NCBI GenBank assembly: GCA_934247855.1
Contig: CAKQKA010000051.1
Span: forward strand, 1 to 12,124
Direction: 5' to 3'
Length of the DNA: 12,124 nt
Origin: an uncultured Clostridia bacterium
GTDB lineage: Bacteria > Bacillota > Clostridia > Christensenellales > Borkfalkiaceae
Below are positions 1-5,856 of the stretch, piece by piece; the stretch's first letter is position 1; each line of letters opens with the position of its first letter. The translations under genes and the position numbers were made by a program. A model generated the notes under the pieces. It did not search any database. It worked only from the letters and a program-made list of their open reading frames with translations, and was not told the origin of the DNA.

Positions 1-24
1 AAAGTTACGCCTTTTCAAGTGCTG

Positions 25-67
25 AAAAAAATGTTCTTTTTCGACGGAGATTTCTCTCCGTCGAAAA
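25..67 (-). terminator. Intrinsic terminator after the BMP lipoprotein gene
   Basis: On the minus strand a perfect 13-bp stem (arms 55-67 and 38-50) closes a GAAA tetraloop. It is followed, after six bases, by a run of seven T (complement of 25-31). It starts 11 nt past the lipoprotein stop codon. The gap between stem and T-run is longer than usual, so termination may be imperfect. Seen directly; the function is inferred. Nothing is recognised in 1-24. Confidence 0.75.
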
Positions 68-78
68 GAATCGTTCTA

Positions 79-1344
79 TTAGAATTTTTCGTTTAACAGG
101 GTAATTCCGTCGATACGGAGTTCAAAATACGGAGCCGATCTGTATAATTCAACGTCGGATTCGACAAATACGCCGTTCTTGATTACTTCGATTTCGTTAA
201 TGATCTTGGATTCAACTTTTTTACCGTTCTCGGTGAAAGTTTTGGTATCGAATACATTGATTTTGCCTTCGGCGAGGTCTTTTCTTACCTGAGTAAGTTT
301 AGCAAGAGTGCCTTCGGCTGCAGCGCCGCCGATATTGGTAAGAGCAACGCTTCCCGTTTTGAGATCGCCGCACCAATCTTTAGCGATAGCTTCGCCCTTT
401 GCGGTCTGAGTAATTATATACTTGAAGTAAGGAGTCCAGTCGATCTTGGAAGAGATGATGAACGTTTCGGGACATTCGCTGTAAGTGCTTCCGTTGTAAG
501 AAACGTTAGGAACGCCTGCTTCTTCGCAAGCCTTGGGTGCTCCCATAGAGTCGGCGTGCTGGCTGATGAGTTTGCAGCCTTTACCGATAAGCAATTCGGC
601 AGCGGACTTTTCGGCAACGATATCGAACCATGAACCCGTGAACTGAACTTCCATGGTAACGGTAGGACAAACAGATTTTGCACCGAGATAGAAAGAGGTA
701 TAACCGGAAACAACTTCTGCGTAAGTATATGCTCCTACATAACCTATTTTTGCCTGTTCTTTGGTAAATTCGCCCTTGGCGATCATTTCGTTGAGTTTAA
801 GACCTGCGGCAACGCCTGCAATGTAACGACCTTCGTAAATAGATGCGAAAGCGTTGTGGAAATTAGCAAGCTCGGCATTGTCAGCCTTTGCGGTAACGCC
901 CGTTGCGTGGCAGAACTGAACGTTTGCATATTCCTTAGCAGCCTTTACGACATGACCTTCATGACCGAAACTGTCCGCAAAAATTACGTTACAACCCTGC
1001 TCCGCAAGGTCTTTTGCAGCTGTTTCACATTCGGAAGATTCGGGAATATTGGTCTTCATTACAAGGTTCTTTTCTACGGAAAGACCGAGTTCCTTTACGG
1101 CATTCTTAGCAGCGTCGATAAAGTTTTTATCGTAAGTGGACTGTTCGTCGTGCAGACAGATGAGACCGAGTTTGAAATCTTCGGGAATCTCTACACCGGA
1201 ATAATCGACTTTAACTATTCCGTCGTAAGCGGGGAACTCGATTTGTTCTTTAACGGTATTGTTGTTGTTGCTGCAAGCCATACCTGTTGTTGCGACTACG
1301 GCGGCTACAGCACCGAGAGCGAGTGAGAAAAGTTTCTTTTTCAT
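79..1344 (-). CDS. BMP-family (PnrA-like) substrate-binding lipoprotein
   Basis: Extracytoplasmic substrate-binding lipoprotein of an ABC importer, 421 aa. The signal peptide is a lysine-rich start and a hydrophobic stretch at residues 5-22, ending in a lipobox (GMAC) with Cys24 as the predicted lipidated residue. A short Asn-rich linker follows. The BMP/PnrA periplasmic-binding fold covers about 57-365, with the family-typical segment around HADSMGAPKACEEAGV (263-278) and an aromatic region FHNAFASIYEGRYIAG (162-177). The C-terminal tail (about 370-421, containing RSAPYFELRIDGIT) is typical of the longer clostridial members. The ATG is preceded by AGGAG at good spacing. It lies 64 nt downstream of xpt, apparently in the same riboswitch-controlled transcript, which supports a purine nucleoside ligand as for Treponema PnrA; that specificity is inferred. 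No permease or ATPase gene follows before the terminator. Confidence 0.9.
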   Translation of the reverse strand: MKKKLFSLALGAVAAVVATTGMACSNNNNTVKEQIEFPAYDGIVKVDYSGVEIPEDFKLGLICLHDEQSTYDKNFIDAAKNAVKELGLSVEKNLVMKTNIPESSECETAAKDLAEQGCNVIFADSFGHEGHVVKAAKEYANVQFCHATGVTAKADNAELANFHNAFASIYEGRYIAGVAAGLKLNEMIAKGEFTKEQAKIGYVGAYTYAEVVSGYTSFYLGAKSVCPTVTMEVQFTGSWFDIVAEKSAAELLIGKGCKLISQHADSMGAPKACEEAGVPNVSYNGSTYSECPETFIISSKIDWTPYFKYIITQTAKGEAIAKDWCGDLKTGSVALTNIGGAAAEGTLAKLTQVRKDLAEGKINVFDTKTFTENGKKVESKIINEIEVIKNGVFVESDVELYRSAPYFELRIDGITLLNEKF

Positions 1345-1359
1345 ACGTTACTCCTTTTT

Positions 1360-1399
1360 GCCTTTCGGCTTTTTTTATTTTCACGCTGAAAGCGTAAAA
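1360..1399 (-). other. Two small intercistronic hairpins between xpt and the lipoprotein gene
   Basis: The 64-nt spacer holds two hairpins. The first (1379-1399) has a 9-bp stem with one G-U pair and a 3-nt loop. The second (1360-1369) is GCC-GAAA-GGC, a 3-bp stem with a GNRA tetraloop just upstream of the ribosome binding site. Neither is followed by a T-run on the minus strand, so neither looks like a terminator for these genes. They could affect mRNA processing or stability; this is inference. Confidence 0.4.
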
Positions 1400-1408
1400 G
1401 TATCATAA

Positions 1409-1984
1409 TTATTCTTCGACGAATTTAATTCCGTTTTCGTCCATAGACGCGATTTTTGCAAGCGACCACACGTCGTATCCCATAGCGGTAAGTTTGCCGT
1501 AACCTTCCATATAGGTCTTTTCTACCGCGCAGCTGATTCCTAAAACCTCCGCACCCGCTTGCTTGCAAATATCGATAAGCGCAAGGCATGCGTTGCCGTT
1601 TGCAAGAAAATCGTCTACTATAAGCACTTTATCGGCGGACGAGAGATATTCTTTGGATACAATAATGGTATTTTCTTTCTGATGAGTGAAGGAAAACGCG
1701 ACGGAACTGTAAACGTCGGGCGAAACGTTGAGAGATTTGTGCTTTTTTGCCACAAGAACGGGACAATCAAAAAACTGCGCCGTAAAACAAGCCAATCCTA
1801 TACCCGACGCTTCGACGGTCAGAATCTTGTTTACTCCGCAGTTCTTAAAATGCTCGTATATTTCCTTTCCCGATTGTGCAAGTATTCTTACGTCCATACG
1901 GTGATTGAGGAAACCGTCCACTTTAAGAACGTCCCCCTTCAATACCTTTCCTTCAGTCAGAATCTTTTGTTCGAGAAATCTCAT
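1409..1984 (-). CDS. xpt: Xanthine phosphoribosyltransferase
   Basis: Cytoplasmic purine salvage enzyme that joins xanthine to PRPP, giving XMP and pyrophosphate. At 191 aa it matches the usual Xpt length. Type I phosphoribosyltransferase features are visible: the PRPP-binding motif VLIVDDFLANGNA at 120-132, the base/phosphate loop TVEASGIG at 56-63, and the KHKS segment at 81-84. The N-terminal stretch with KVDGFLNH (21-28) is characteristic of Xpt rather than of hypoxanthine or adenine phosphoribosyltransferases. The ATG is preceded by AGGTGA about six bases away. The gene sits behind a guanine-class riboswitch and terminator, the arrangement known for Bacillus subtilis xpt, and is followed by a putative purine-binding lipoprotein gene. 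Expression should fall when guanine or xanthine is plentiful. Confidence 0.95.
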   Translation of the reverse strand: MRFLEQKILTEGKVLKGDVLKVDGFLNHRMDVRILAQSGKEIYEHFKNCGVNKILTVEASGIGLACFTAQFFDCPVLVAKKHKSLNVSPDVYSSVAFSFTHQKENTIIVSKEYLSSADKVLIVDDFLANGNACLALIDICKQAGAEVLGISCAVEKTYMEGYGKLTAMGYDVWSLAKIASMDENGIKFVEE

Positions 1985-2013
1985 TTGCGTTCACCTGCAT
2001 AAAAAAATAAATG

Positions 2014-2047
2014 AAAAAAGAAAAAACAAGTTAAAAGTAACTTGTTT
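2014..2047 (-). terminator. Riboswitch-controlled terminator in the xpt leader
   Basis: On the minus strand a perfect 10-bp stem (AAACAAGTTA at 2047-2038, TAACTTGTTT at 2033-2024) with a 4-nt loop runs into a T-rich tract (TTTTTTCTTTTTT counting stem-terminal T) ending near 2014. It lies between the aptamer and the xpt start codon, so it is the expected OFF structure formed when ligand stabilises P1. A weak competing pairing exists: TTGTTT of the linker (complement of 2083-2088) can pair with AAACAA of the 5' arm. Structure seen; switching inferred. Confidence 0.85.
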
Positions 2048-2096
2048 GCCAATACAGACATCTTTCCCACATAAATGCAAGGAAACAATATCTTTT

Positions 2097-2161
2097 CCAA
2101 TAGTCGCATCTTTAGGCGATGCGGTAGAGACTTACGGGCCGTTGATCCGTAGATATATTGG
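2097..2161 (-). ncRNA. Purine riboswitch aptamer, guanine class
   Basis: All landmarks of the purine aptamer are readable on the minus strand. P1 is CCAAUA (2161-2156) with UAUUGG (2102-2097). P2 is UACGG/CCGUA. The conserved junction GUCUCUACC follows, then P3 GCAUC/GAUGC with loop GCCUAAA, then GACUA (2105-2101). The loop nucleotides GG of L2 and CC of L3 needed for the kissing interaction are present. The base equivalent to C74 of the B. subtilis xpt aptamer is C (position 2103), which in this family specifies guanine/hypoxanthine/xanthine rather than adenine. It lies about 15-20 nt after the predicted transcription start and about 50 nt before the terminator hairpin. Confidence 0.95.
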
Positions 2162-2182
2162 CGATATTCATTTTATGGTCGT

Positions 2183-2211
2183 ATTGTAGTATATATCGCT
2201 CGCTTTGTCAA
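2183..2211 (-). promoter_or_regulatory. Sigma-A type promoter of xpt
   Basis: On the minus strand TTGACA (2211-2206) is separated by exactly 17 bases from TACAAT (2188-2183). This is a perfect -35 box with a one-mismatch -10 box. The predicted start near 2175 is just upstream of the riboswitch aptamer, which is where it should be. No other promoter in the window is as good. Confidence 0.9.
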
Positions 2212-2219
2212 ACGTTTGA
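2208..2219. promoter_or_regulatory. 12-bp perfect palindrome over the -35 box (candidate operator)
   Basis: TCAAACGTTTGA reads identically on both strands and overlaps four bases of the -35 hexamer of the xpt promoter. A dimeric regulator bound here would compete with RNA polymerase. I do not match it to a known site. It differs from the CGAA/TTCG-containing PurR box. Confidence 0.4.
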
Positions 2220-2323
2220 ATCGCACTTTTCAAAAAAAGTTTAGTCGAATTTTTTGCGTTTTCATTATTTATACACATGCGCGAATTTGCGCTTTATTTA
2301 CTGTTCGACGATATCGCAATAAT

Positions 2324-2353
2324 AAAAAAATGCGCCGCAAAAAAAACGGCGCA
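2324..2353 (-). terminator. Intrinsic terminator after the OB-fold gene
   Basis: On the minus strand TGCGCCG (2353-2347) pairs perfectly with CGGCGCA (2337-2331) around a 9-nt U-rich loop, followed by seven T (2330-2324). The stem is nearly all G-C. It ends the deacetylase/OB-fold unit about 75 nt after the stop codon and insulates the xpt promoter from it. Confidence 0.9.
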
Positions 2354-2426
2354 CGTTTCATAATAATTTGTAAAATTCCTTATAATATATTAGTTTTTTG
2401 TTCTTTTTATGTTTAACATAATTATA

Positions 2427-3119
2427 TTAAATGATCAATCTGCAAGAATCGCTTTTAAGTTTATACTCGCCGAAATCCATTTCGAGGTCGAACTGATCTG
2501 CGCTGTCGAACGCAGCCAAACGACTTATTGAAACCTCGTATGCCACCATTACACGGCTTTCGGTTTCACTGAGTTTCTTTGTGTATTCCCTGCTTTGAAT
2601 TCTCCCCGACAACGCAAGTTTATCACCTACGCAAAGGTTTTTTACGAAGCGTGCGTTTCTTCCCCAAGCTATGCAAGGAATATAATCGGACTTGTTATAC
2701 GAACGGTTGACCGCAAGCAAAATATCGGTAATCTCCCTGTTGAACGGCGTCGTGCGGTATACGGGCGGTTTGCATACATAGCCCGACAAAGCGATACTGT
2801 TCGGGTTCTTGCCGAGCGGATTTTCACACAGTTCGCGAACAAATATGGTGAGCATAAGCCGACTCTTTCCGTCGCACACTTTGTTGTAACTGCGGAACTG
2901 CCCTATGGCGCAGATCTGTGAACCGATACCGAGATTCTGCGCAGCGATAAGCCTTTCGGATATCGTTACGGGCAAGATATCGTTTTGCCCCGATAAACGC
3001 TTTACGCTTACGTTCATCTCGTAAAATCCTTCGCCGTAAACCTCGTGCGAAAAGATCGCTTTCGTCACCACTTCACCCTGAAGATAGACCTTGTTGTTTT
3101 GCTTTTCCAAGTAATTCAT
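2427..3119 (-). CDS. Tandem OB-fold single-stranded-DNA-binding-like protein
   Basis: Predicted cytoplasmic nucleic-acid-binding protein, 230 aa, built from two OB-like halves at about 10-96 and 108-203. The first begins VYLQGEVV and contains ISERL and GQFRSYN. The second is more SSB-like, with SGYVCKPPVYRTTP (112-125), an aromatic/charged core SDYIPCIAWGRNARF (144-158) and SGRIQSREY (171-179). A short acidic stretch (205-217) follows, but the protein ends SCRLII and lacks the DDDIPF-like tip that canonical SSB uses to recruit partners. It resembles a protein I recall as widespread in Clostridia with no settled role; true Ssb is normally encoded with rpsF and rpsR. The ATG has a strong GGAGG 6-7 bases upstream. 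It is co-transcribed with the deacetylase 30 nt upstream and ends at a strong terminator. ssDNA binding is inferred. Confidence 0.75.
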   Translation of the reverse strand: MNYLEKQNNKVYLQGEVVTKAIFSHEVYGEGFYEMNVSVKRLSGQNDILPVTISERLIAAQNLGIGSQICAIGQFRSYNKVCDGKSRLMLTIFVRELCENPLGKNPNSIALSGYVCKPPVYRTTPFNREITDILLAVNRSYNKSDYIPCIAWGRNARFVKNLCVGDKLALSGRIQSREYTKKLSETESRVMVAYEVSISRLAAFDSADQFDLEMDFGEYKLKSDSCRLII

Positions 3120-3149
3120 ATATTTCCTCCAAAATGCGTTTTACCGCTT

Positions 3150-3938
3150 TTATCCTATATTTTTAACCTGCCTGCCGTCGGCGGCAATCTTATATCCGTC
3201 TTTGTATATAAGTTCGCCTATAGGCACGAATTCATATCCTTTACCGATTAGATCCGCAAAAATCAGCGGAAGGCTTTCGGCTGTATGCAAACCGTTGTTG
3301 TGGCATAAAATTATCGAACCGCTTTTCGTTTTCGATATTACGCGCAGCGCAATTTCTTTTGCGGATAAATTCTTCCAGTCAAGACTGTCAACGTCCCATT
3401 GAATGGTATATAGCCCCCGGTTTTCGGCTCGTTCGATAAGCCGATTATTATAATCGCCGAACGGCGGTCTGAACAGTTCGACCTTTTTACCCGTTATGTT
3501 CTCTATCGCATTGCATGAATATTCAAGCTCGTAATCGATTTGTTCCGCGCTCAGCTTACTCATTTGCGGGTGCGTTTTACTGTGCGTACCCACCTCGTGC
3601 CCGTTTTTGACGATTTCTTTCAAATCGTCGGGGTACTTTTCAACCCAGAACGAAACAGCGAAAAAAGTGCATTTAACGCCGTATTCTTTCATTATTTCAA
3701 GCAGTTTGGCGGTATACTCGTTCCCCCATGCACAATCGAAAGAAACGGCTATCTTCTTGTCGGCGCGATCGACCGAATAAATGGGAATTTTTCTTATGGC
3801 GTAACCGCAAACGACGGCTTTAACGTCATTGCCGAATACCGCCGATAAAGTCACCGTAACGGCGCACACCGCGATTATTACAATGCGTAATGCATTTTGT
3901 TTTTCAAAAATTGCCGGACAACCTTTTCTTCCTGCCAT
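3150..3938 (-). CDS. PdaB-like polysaccharide deacetylase (NodB domain), membrane-anchored
   Basis: Predicted carbohydrate esterase family 4 enzyme that removes acetyl groups from cell-wall glycans, 262 aa. One transmembrane segment at about 16-36 anchors it with the NodB domain (about 60-245) outside. Motifs in order: SFDCAWG (66-72), holding catalytic Asp68; HSKTH (119-123) with metal-ligand His119 and His123; RPPFGDYN (157-164); WDVDSLDW (181-188); and ILCHN (210-214) with His213. In classical members the first motif is TFDDG; here Cys69 replaces the second, metal-binding Asp, and the AWG that follows is typical of the PdaB-like branch. PdaB in B. subtilis acts in spore cortex formation, but the sporulation link here is only family-based. 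The ATG has AGGAG six bases upstream. The OB-fold gene follows after 30 nt. Confidence 0.85.
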   Translation of the reverse strand: MAGRKGCPAIFEKQNALRIVIIAVCAVTVTLSAVFGNDVKAVVCGYAIRKIPIYSVDRADKKIAVSFDCAWGNEYTAKLLEIMKEYGVKCTFFAVSFWVEKYPDDLKEIVKNGHEVGTHSKTHPQMSKLSAEQIDYELEYSCNAIENITGKKVELFRPPFGDYNNRLIERAENRGLYTIQWDVDSLDWKNLSAKEIALRVISKTKSGSIILCHNNGLHTAESLPLIFADLIGKGYEFVPIGELIYKDGYKIAADGRQVKNIG

Positions 3939-3962
3939 TCATTACTCCTATTGTACCATAAG

Positions 3963-3983
3963 AAAAAAGGCGGAATCAGCCTT
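3963..3983 (-). terminator. Weak hairpin with T-run upstream of the deacetylase gene
   Basis: On the minus strand AAGGC (3983-3979) pairs with GCCTT (3971-3967) around a 7-nt loop and runs into six T (two of them in the stem) ending at 3963. The stem is only 5 bp. It lies 25 nt before the deacetylase start codon, so it is either a backup terminator for the glycosyltransferase gene or an attenuator in the deacetylase leader. I cannot tell which. Confidence 0.4.
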
Positions 3984-4063
3984 AATTTGTACTTTATGGT
4001 CGATTTTTGTCGAAATTGAATTTTATTACGGTTAACTATATTCGAAATTTCTGTTTTTTATGC

Positions 4064-4100
4064 AAAAAAACACCGATAAACATAAAAATGTCTACCGGTG
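4064..4100 (-). terminator. Intrinsic terminator after the glycosyltransferase gene
   Basis: On the minus strand the segments 4100-4088 and 4083-4071 form a 13-bp stem with two G-U pairs and a UUUU loop, followed by seven T (4070-4064). It begins five bases past the glycosyltransferase stop codon. A strong, well-formed terminator. Confidence 0.9.
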
Positions 4101-4105
4101 ATTTC

Positions 4106-5359
4106 TTATTTGTTTCTGCTTTTTTCTTTTGCCGATTTATGAATTTGACTTAATTTCTTATTTATTATGCGGCGCACAGTACTTTTCGAGTCTGAAAAAA
4201 ACCATTCCGAATAATCCGCTTTCGGAGATTCATACAATTTATTTACTATAATATTGAGAGCATCGGGGTTTCTGAGTTTTTTTGAACTTTCCCTCATATG
4301 GTTCAATTTCTCAGCGTCATCGATTAAAGAATTTATCGTCGCCGCAATGGTGCGTTCGTTTACAGCGATTGCGCAATTATGGTCTATCAAGTACTTCTTA
4401 TTGTATATTTCTTGTTGAGGCAATCGGTCAATAATAAGTGCGGGAACCGATGTATTAATGATTTCAGTTGTCGATAAACCGCCGGCTTTGCAAATAACCA
4501 GATCGCTTGCGCTTAAGTACCCTACAATATCGCTCGTATATCCGATATTATGCAAAATCAAATCTGTATGATTTTTGTGTTTTTTCCTGCATAACTCTTT
4601 ATTGATTTTTTTTCGACTTTTTTCATCTTTGCCGTTTATTAAAACAACTTGACATTTTCCCTTAATACCGTATAACTGCTCAACCAATTTTTCTTCGGTT
4701 ATATGAAAGAAGCTCGCTTTCATTACCGTAATCGTAAAACAATCCTCAAGCTTTAATTTTGCTCGAGCAACGTTTTTATTATCCGGGCAAGAAAAGTTTT
4801 CGGCAATGGGAATACCCGAGACGATTAATTGTTTATCTTTAAAACCGCGCTTAAGGAAATCGCCTGTCATCGCATCGTTCGTTATAAACATGTAGTCGAT
4901 TTTATCCGCGCAATACTCCCAATATGGCGAAACGCCGTAATCTAAAGTGATTCCGGCTGTTTTACAAGGCAAATTATAACACAAAGAAATATTATTCAGC
5001 GCAATTGTACAATAAATATATGTAGAAACAACAATATCCGGTTTAAAATCGGTTATTTCTTTGAGCATGCCGTACTCAAATAAATGAGCGGTAAAATATG
5101 CTCCGTTGCGATTATTGCGAGCAGTATCGATTTTTTCTTTAGTGATAAATACTCGATTGTGCAGTTCAACGGCATGATTACACACAAAATAATAACTTTT
5201 CTCGCATACATTTGAAAACCATTTTGAAATATACGCCTGAAAAGCATTAACAACTTTAATTTCGGCGTTATTATAATCGGATTTCATTTTTTCCGCCAGG
5301 TAACGTGCGCACGAATTATGGCCGTTTCCCATGCTCGCAGTAAAAATAAGAATTTTCAT
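4106..5359 (-). CDS. UgtP/MGDG-synthase-like glycosyltransferase (GT28 type)
   Basis: Predicted GT-B glycosyltransferase, 417 aa, of the group including diacylglycerol glucosyltransferase UgtP, plant MGDG synthase and MurG. The likely reaction is sugar transfer from a nucleotide-sugar to a membrane lipid at the inner leaflet. The N-terminal acceptor domain opens MKILIFTASMGNGHNS with the GNGH loop at 11-14. The C-terminal donor domain carries KAGGLSTTE (291-299) and the following PALIIDRLPQQE (306-317), as in the family. Unusually, the glycine-rich loop after the first donor-domain strand is VMKASFFHIT (212-221) instead of a GG-type turn. The tail is very basic (about 396-417), suiting membrane contact. 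Sampled lines have roughly 32-40% GC by hand count, below topA and hslU. No clear Shine-Dalgarno precedes the ATG. Donor and acceptor cannot be assigned from sequence. Confidence 0.8.
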   Translation of the reverse strand: MKILIFTASMGNGHNSCARYLAEKMKSDYNNAEIKVVNAFQAYISKWFSNVCEKSYYFVCNHAVELHNRVFITKEKIDTARNNRNGAYFTAHLFEYGMLKEITDFKPDIVVSTYIYCTIALNNISLCYNLPCKTAGITLDYGVSPYWEYCADKIDYMFITNDAMTGDFLKRGFKDKQLIVSGIPIAENFSCPDNKNVARAKLKLEDCFTITVMKASFFHITEEKLVEQLYGIKGKCQVVLINGKDEKSRKKINKELCRKKHKNHTDLILHNIGYTSDIVGYLSASDLVICKAGGLSTTEIINTSVPALIIDRLPQQEIYNKKYLIDHNCAIAVNERTIAATINSLIDDAEKLNHMRESSKKLRNPDALNIIVNKLYESPKADYSEWFFSDSKSTVRRIINKKLSQIHKSAKEKSRNK

Positions 5360-5397
5360 AGAATCAATTTATTTATCAATCAGTCTTACGCTTGAAT

Positions 5398-5417
5398 ATT
5401 GCCAACACTAAGGCAAT
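5398..5417 (-). other. Hairpin right after dtd without a T-run
   Basis: On the minus strand ATTGCC and GGCAAT form a 6-bp stem around an 8-nt loop, starting at the last base of the dtd stop codon. No T-run follows, so termination is doubtful; it could be a 3'-end or processing structure. The rest of the 57-nt gap to the glycosyltransferase gene shows no convincing promoter. Confidence 0.3.
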
Positions 5418-5854
5418 CAAATATCGTAGATTATTGTTACAGGACCGTAATTTTCCTGCAAAATTGTCATATCGCCGCCGAAAACGCCGCGTTTTACGGT
5501 TATTCCTTGTTCGGAAAGTTTATCGCAAAAATAACAGTATAATTCATTTGCCTTAGAAGGTTCTTCCGCATCGGTAAAACCGGGTCGGTTGCCATGGCTT
5601 ACGTCGGCAAGCAAAGTAAACTGCGAAACCGATAATATAGAATAACCCAGTTGCAAAGCAGACAAATTCATCTTTCCGTTTTCATCGCAAAAAATACGTA
5701 AATTGGCAATTTTTTTTGCAAGATAATCGGCTTTAGCGGGCGTATCCCCGCAAGCAACGCCAAAATATACGACCAACCCTTTTCCTATTTCCGAAATGCG
5801 TTTACCGTCACAATCGAGTGTTGCTTTATTTACTCTTTGAACAACCGCTTTCAT
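5417..5854 (-). CDS. dtd: D-aminoacyl-tRNA deacylase
   Basis: Cytoplasmic proofreading enzyme that hydrolyses the ester of D-aminoacyl-tRNA (and Gly-tRNA-Ala), freeing tRNA charged with the wrong amino acid. From the chosen start it has 145 aa, the normal size. It begins MKAVVQRVNKA like other Dtd proteins. Both active-site signatures are present: SQFTLLA at 77-83 and GPVTI at 137-141 (preceded by NY), the latter housing the cross-subunit Gly-cisPro motif of the dimer. The frame is open to a TTG at 5881, but the ATG at 5854 is preferred: it has AGAGGAG five bases upstream, fits the family N-terminus and lies 2 nt after the stop of the preceding gene. It is the last gene of the topA-to-dtd run. 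Confidence 0.95.
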   Translation of the reverse strand: MKAVVQRVNKATLDCDGKRISEIGKGLVVYFGVACGDTPAKADYLAKKIANLRIFCDENGKMNLSALQLGYSILSVSQFTLLADVSHGNRPGFTDAEEPSKANELYCYFCDKLSEQGITVKRGVFGGDMTILQENYGPVTIIYDI

Positions 5855-5856
5855 AT

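Larger units (their letters stand above)
1985..2426. other. 442-nt intergenic region: regulatory leader of xpt plus upstream terminator
   Basis: This is the only long gene-free stretch. Read on the minus strand from 2426 it holds a short AT-rich stretch, the terminator at 2324-2353, about 110 nt (2212-2323) in which I recognise nothing, the palindrome and promoter at 2183-2219, the purine aptamer at 2097-2161, a linker, the leader terminator at 2014-2047 and the xpt ribosome binding site near 1991-1996. No reading frame here resembles a protein family I recognise. Confidence 0.8.

Noticed and set aside
1360..1376. Plus-strand terminator (GCC-TTTC-GGC followed by T-run)
   Set aside because: The stem is only 3 bp and no plus-strand gene needs a terminator here.
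2216..2416. 66-codon plus-strand frame in the xpt intergenic region
   Set aside because: It runs across the minus-strand terminator, has low-complexity composition and lacks a ribosome binding site.
2407..2421. Inverted repeat TTATGTT/AACATAA just after the OB-fold gene
   Set aside because: No T-run follows on the coding strand and the arms are AT-only; a clear G-C-rich terminator lies further on at 2324-2353.
3950..3958. Extended -10 element TGGTACAAT before the deacetylase gene
   Set aside because: Transcription would begin at about 3943, inside or after the AGGAG ribosome binding site, leaving almost no leader; no -35 box is present.
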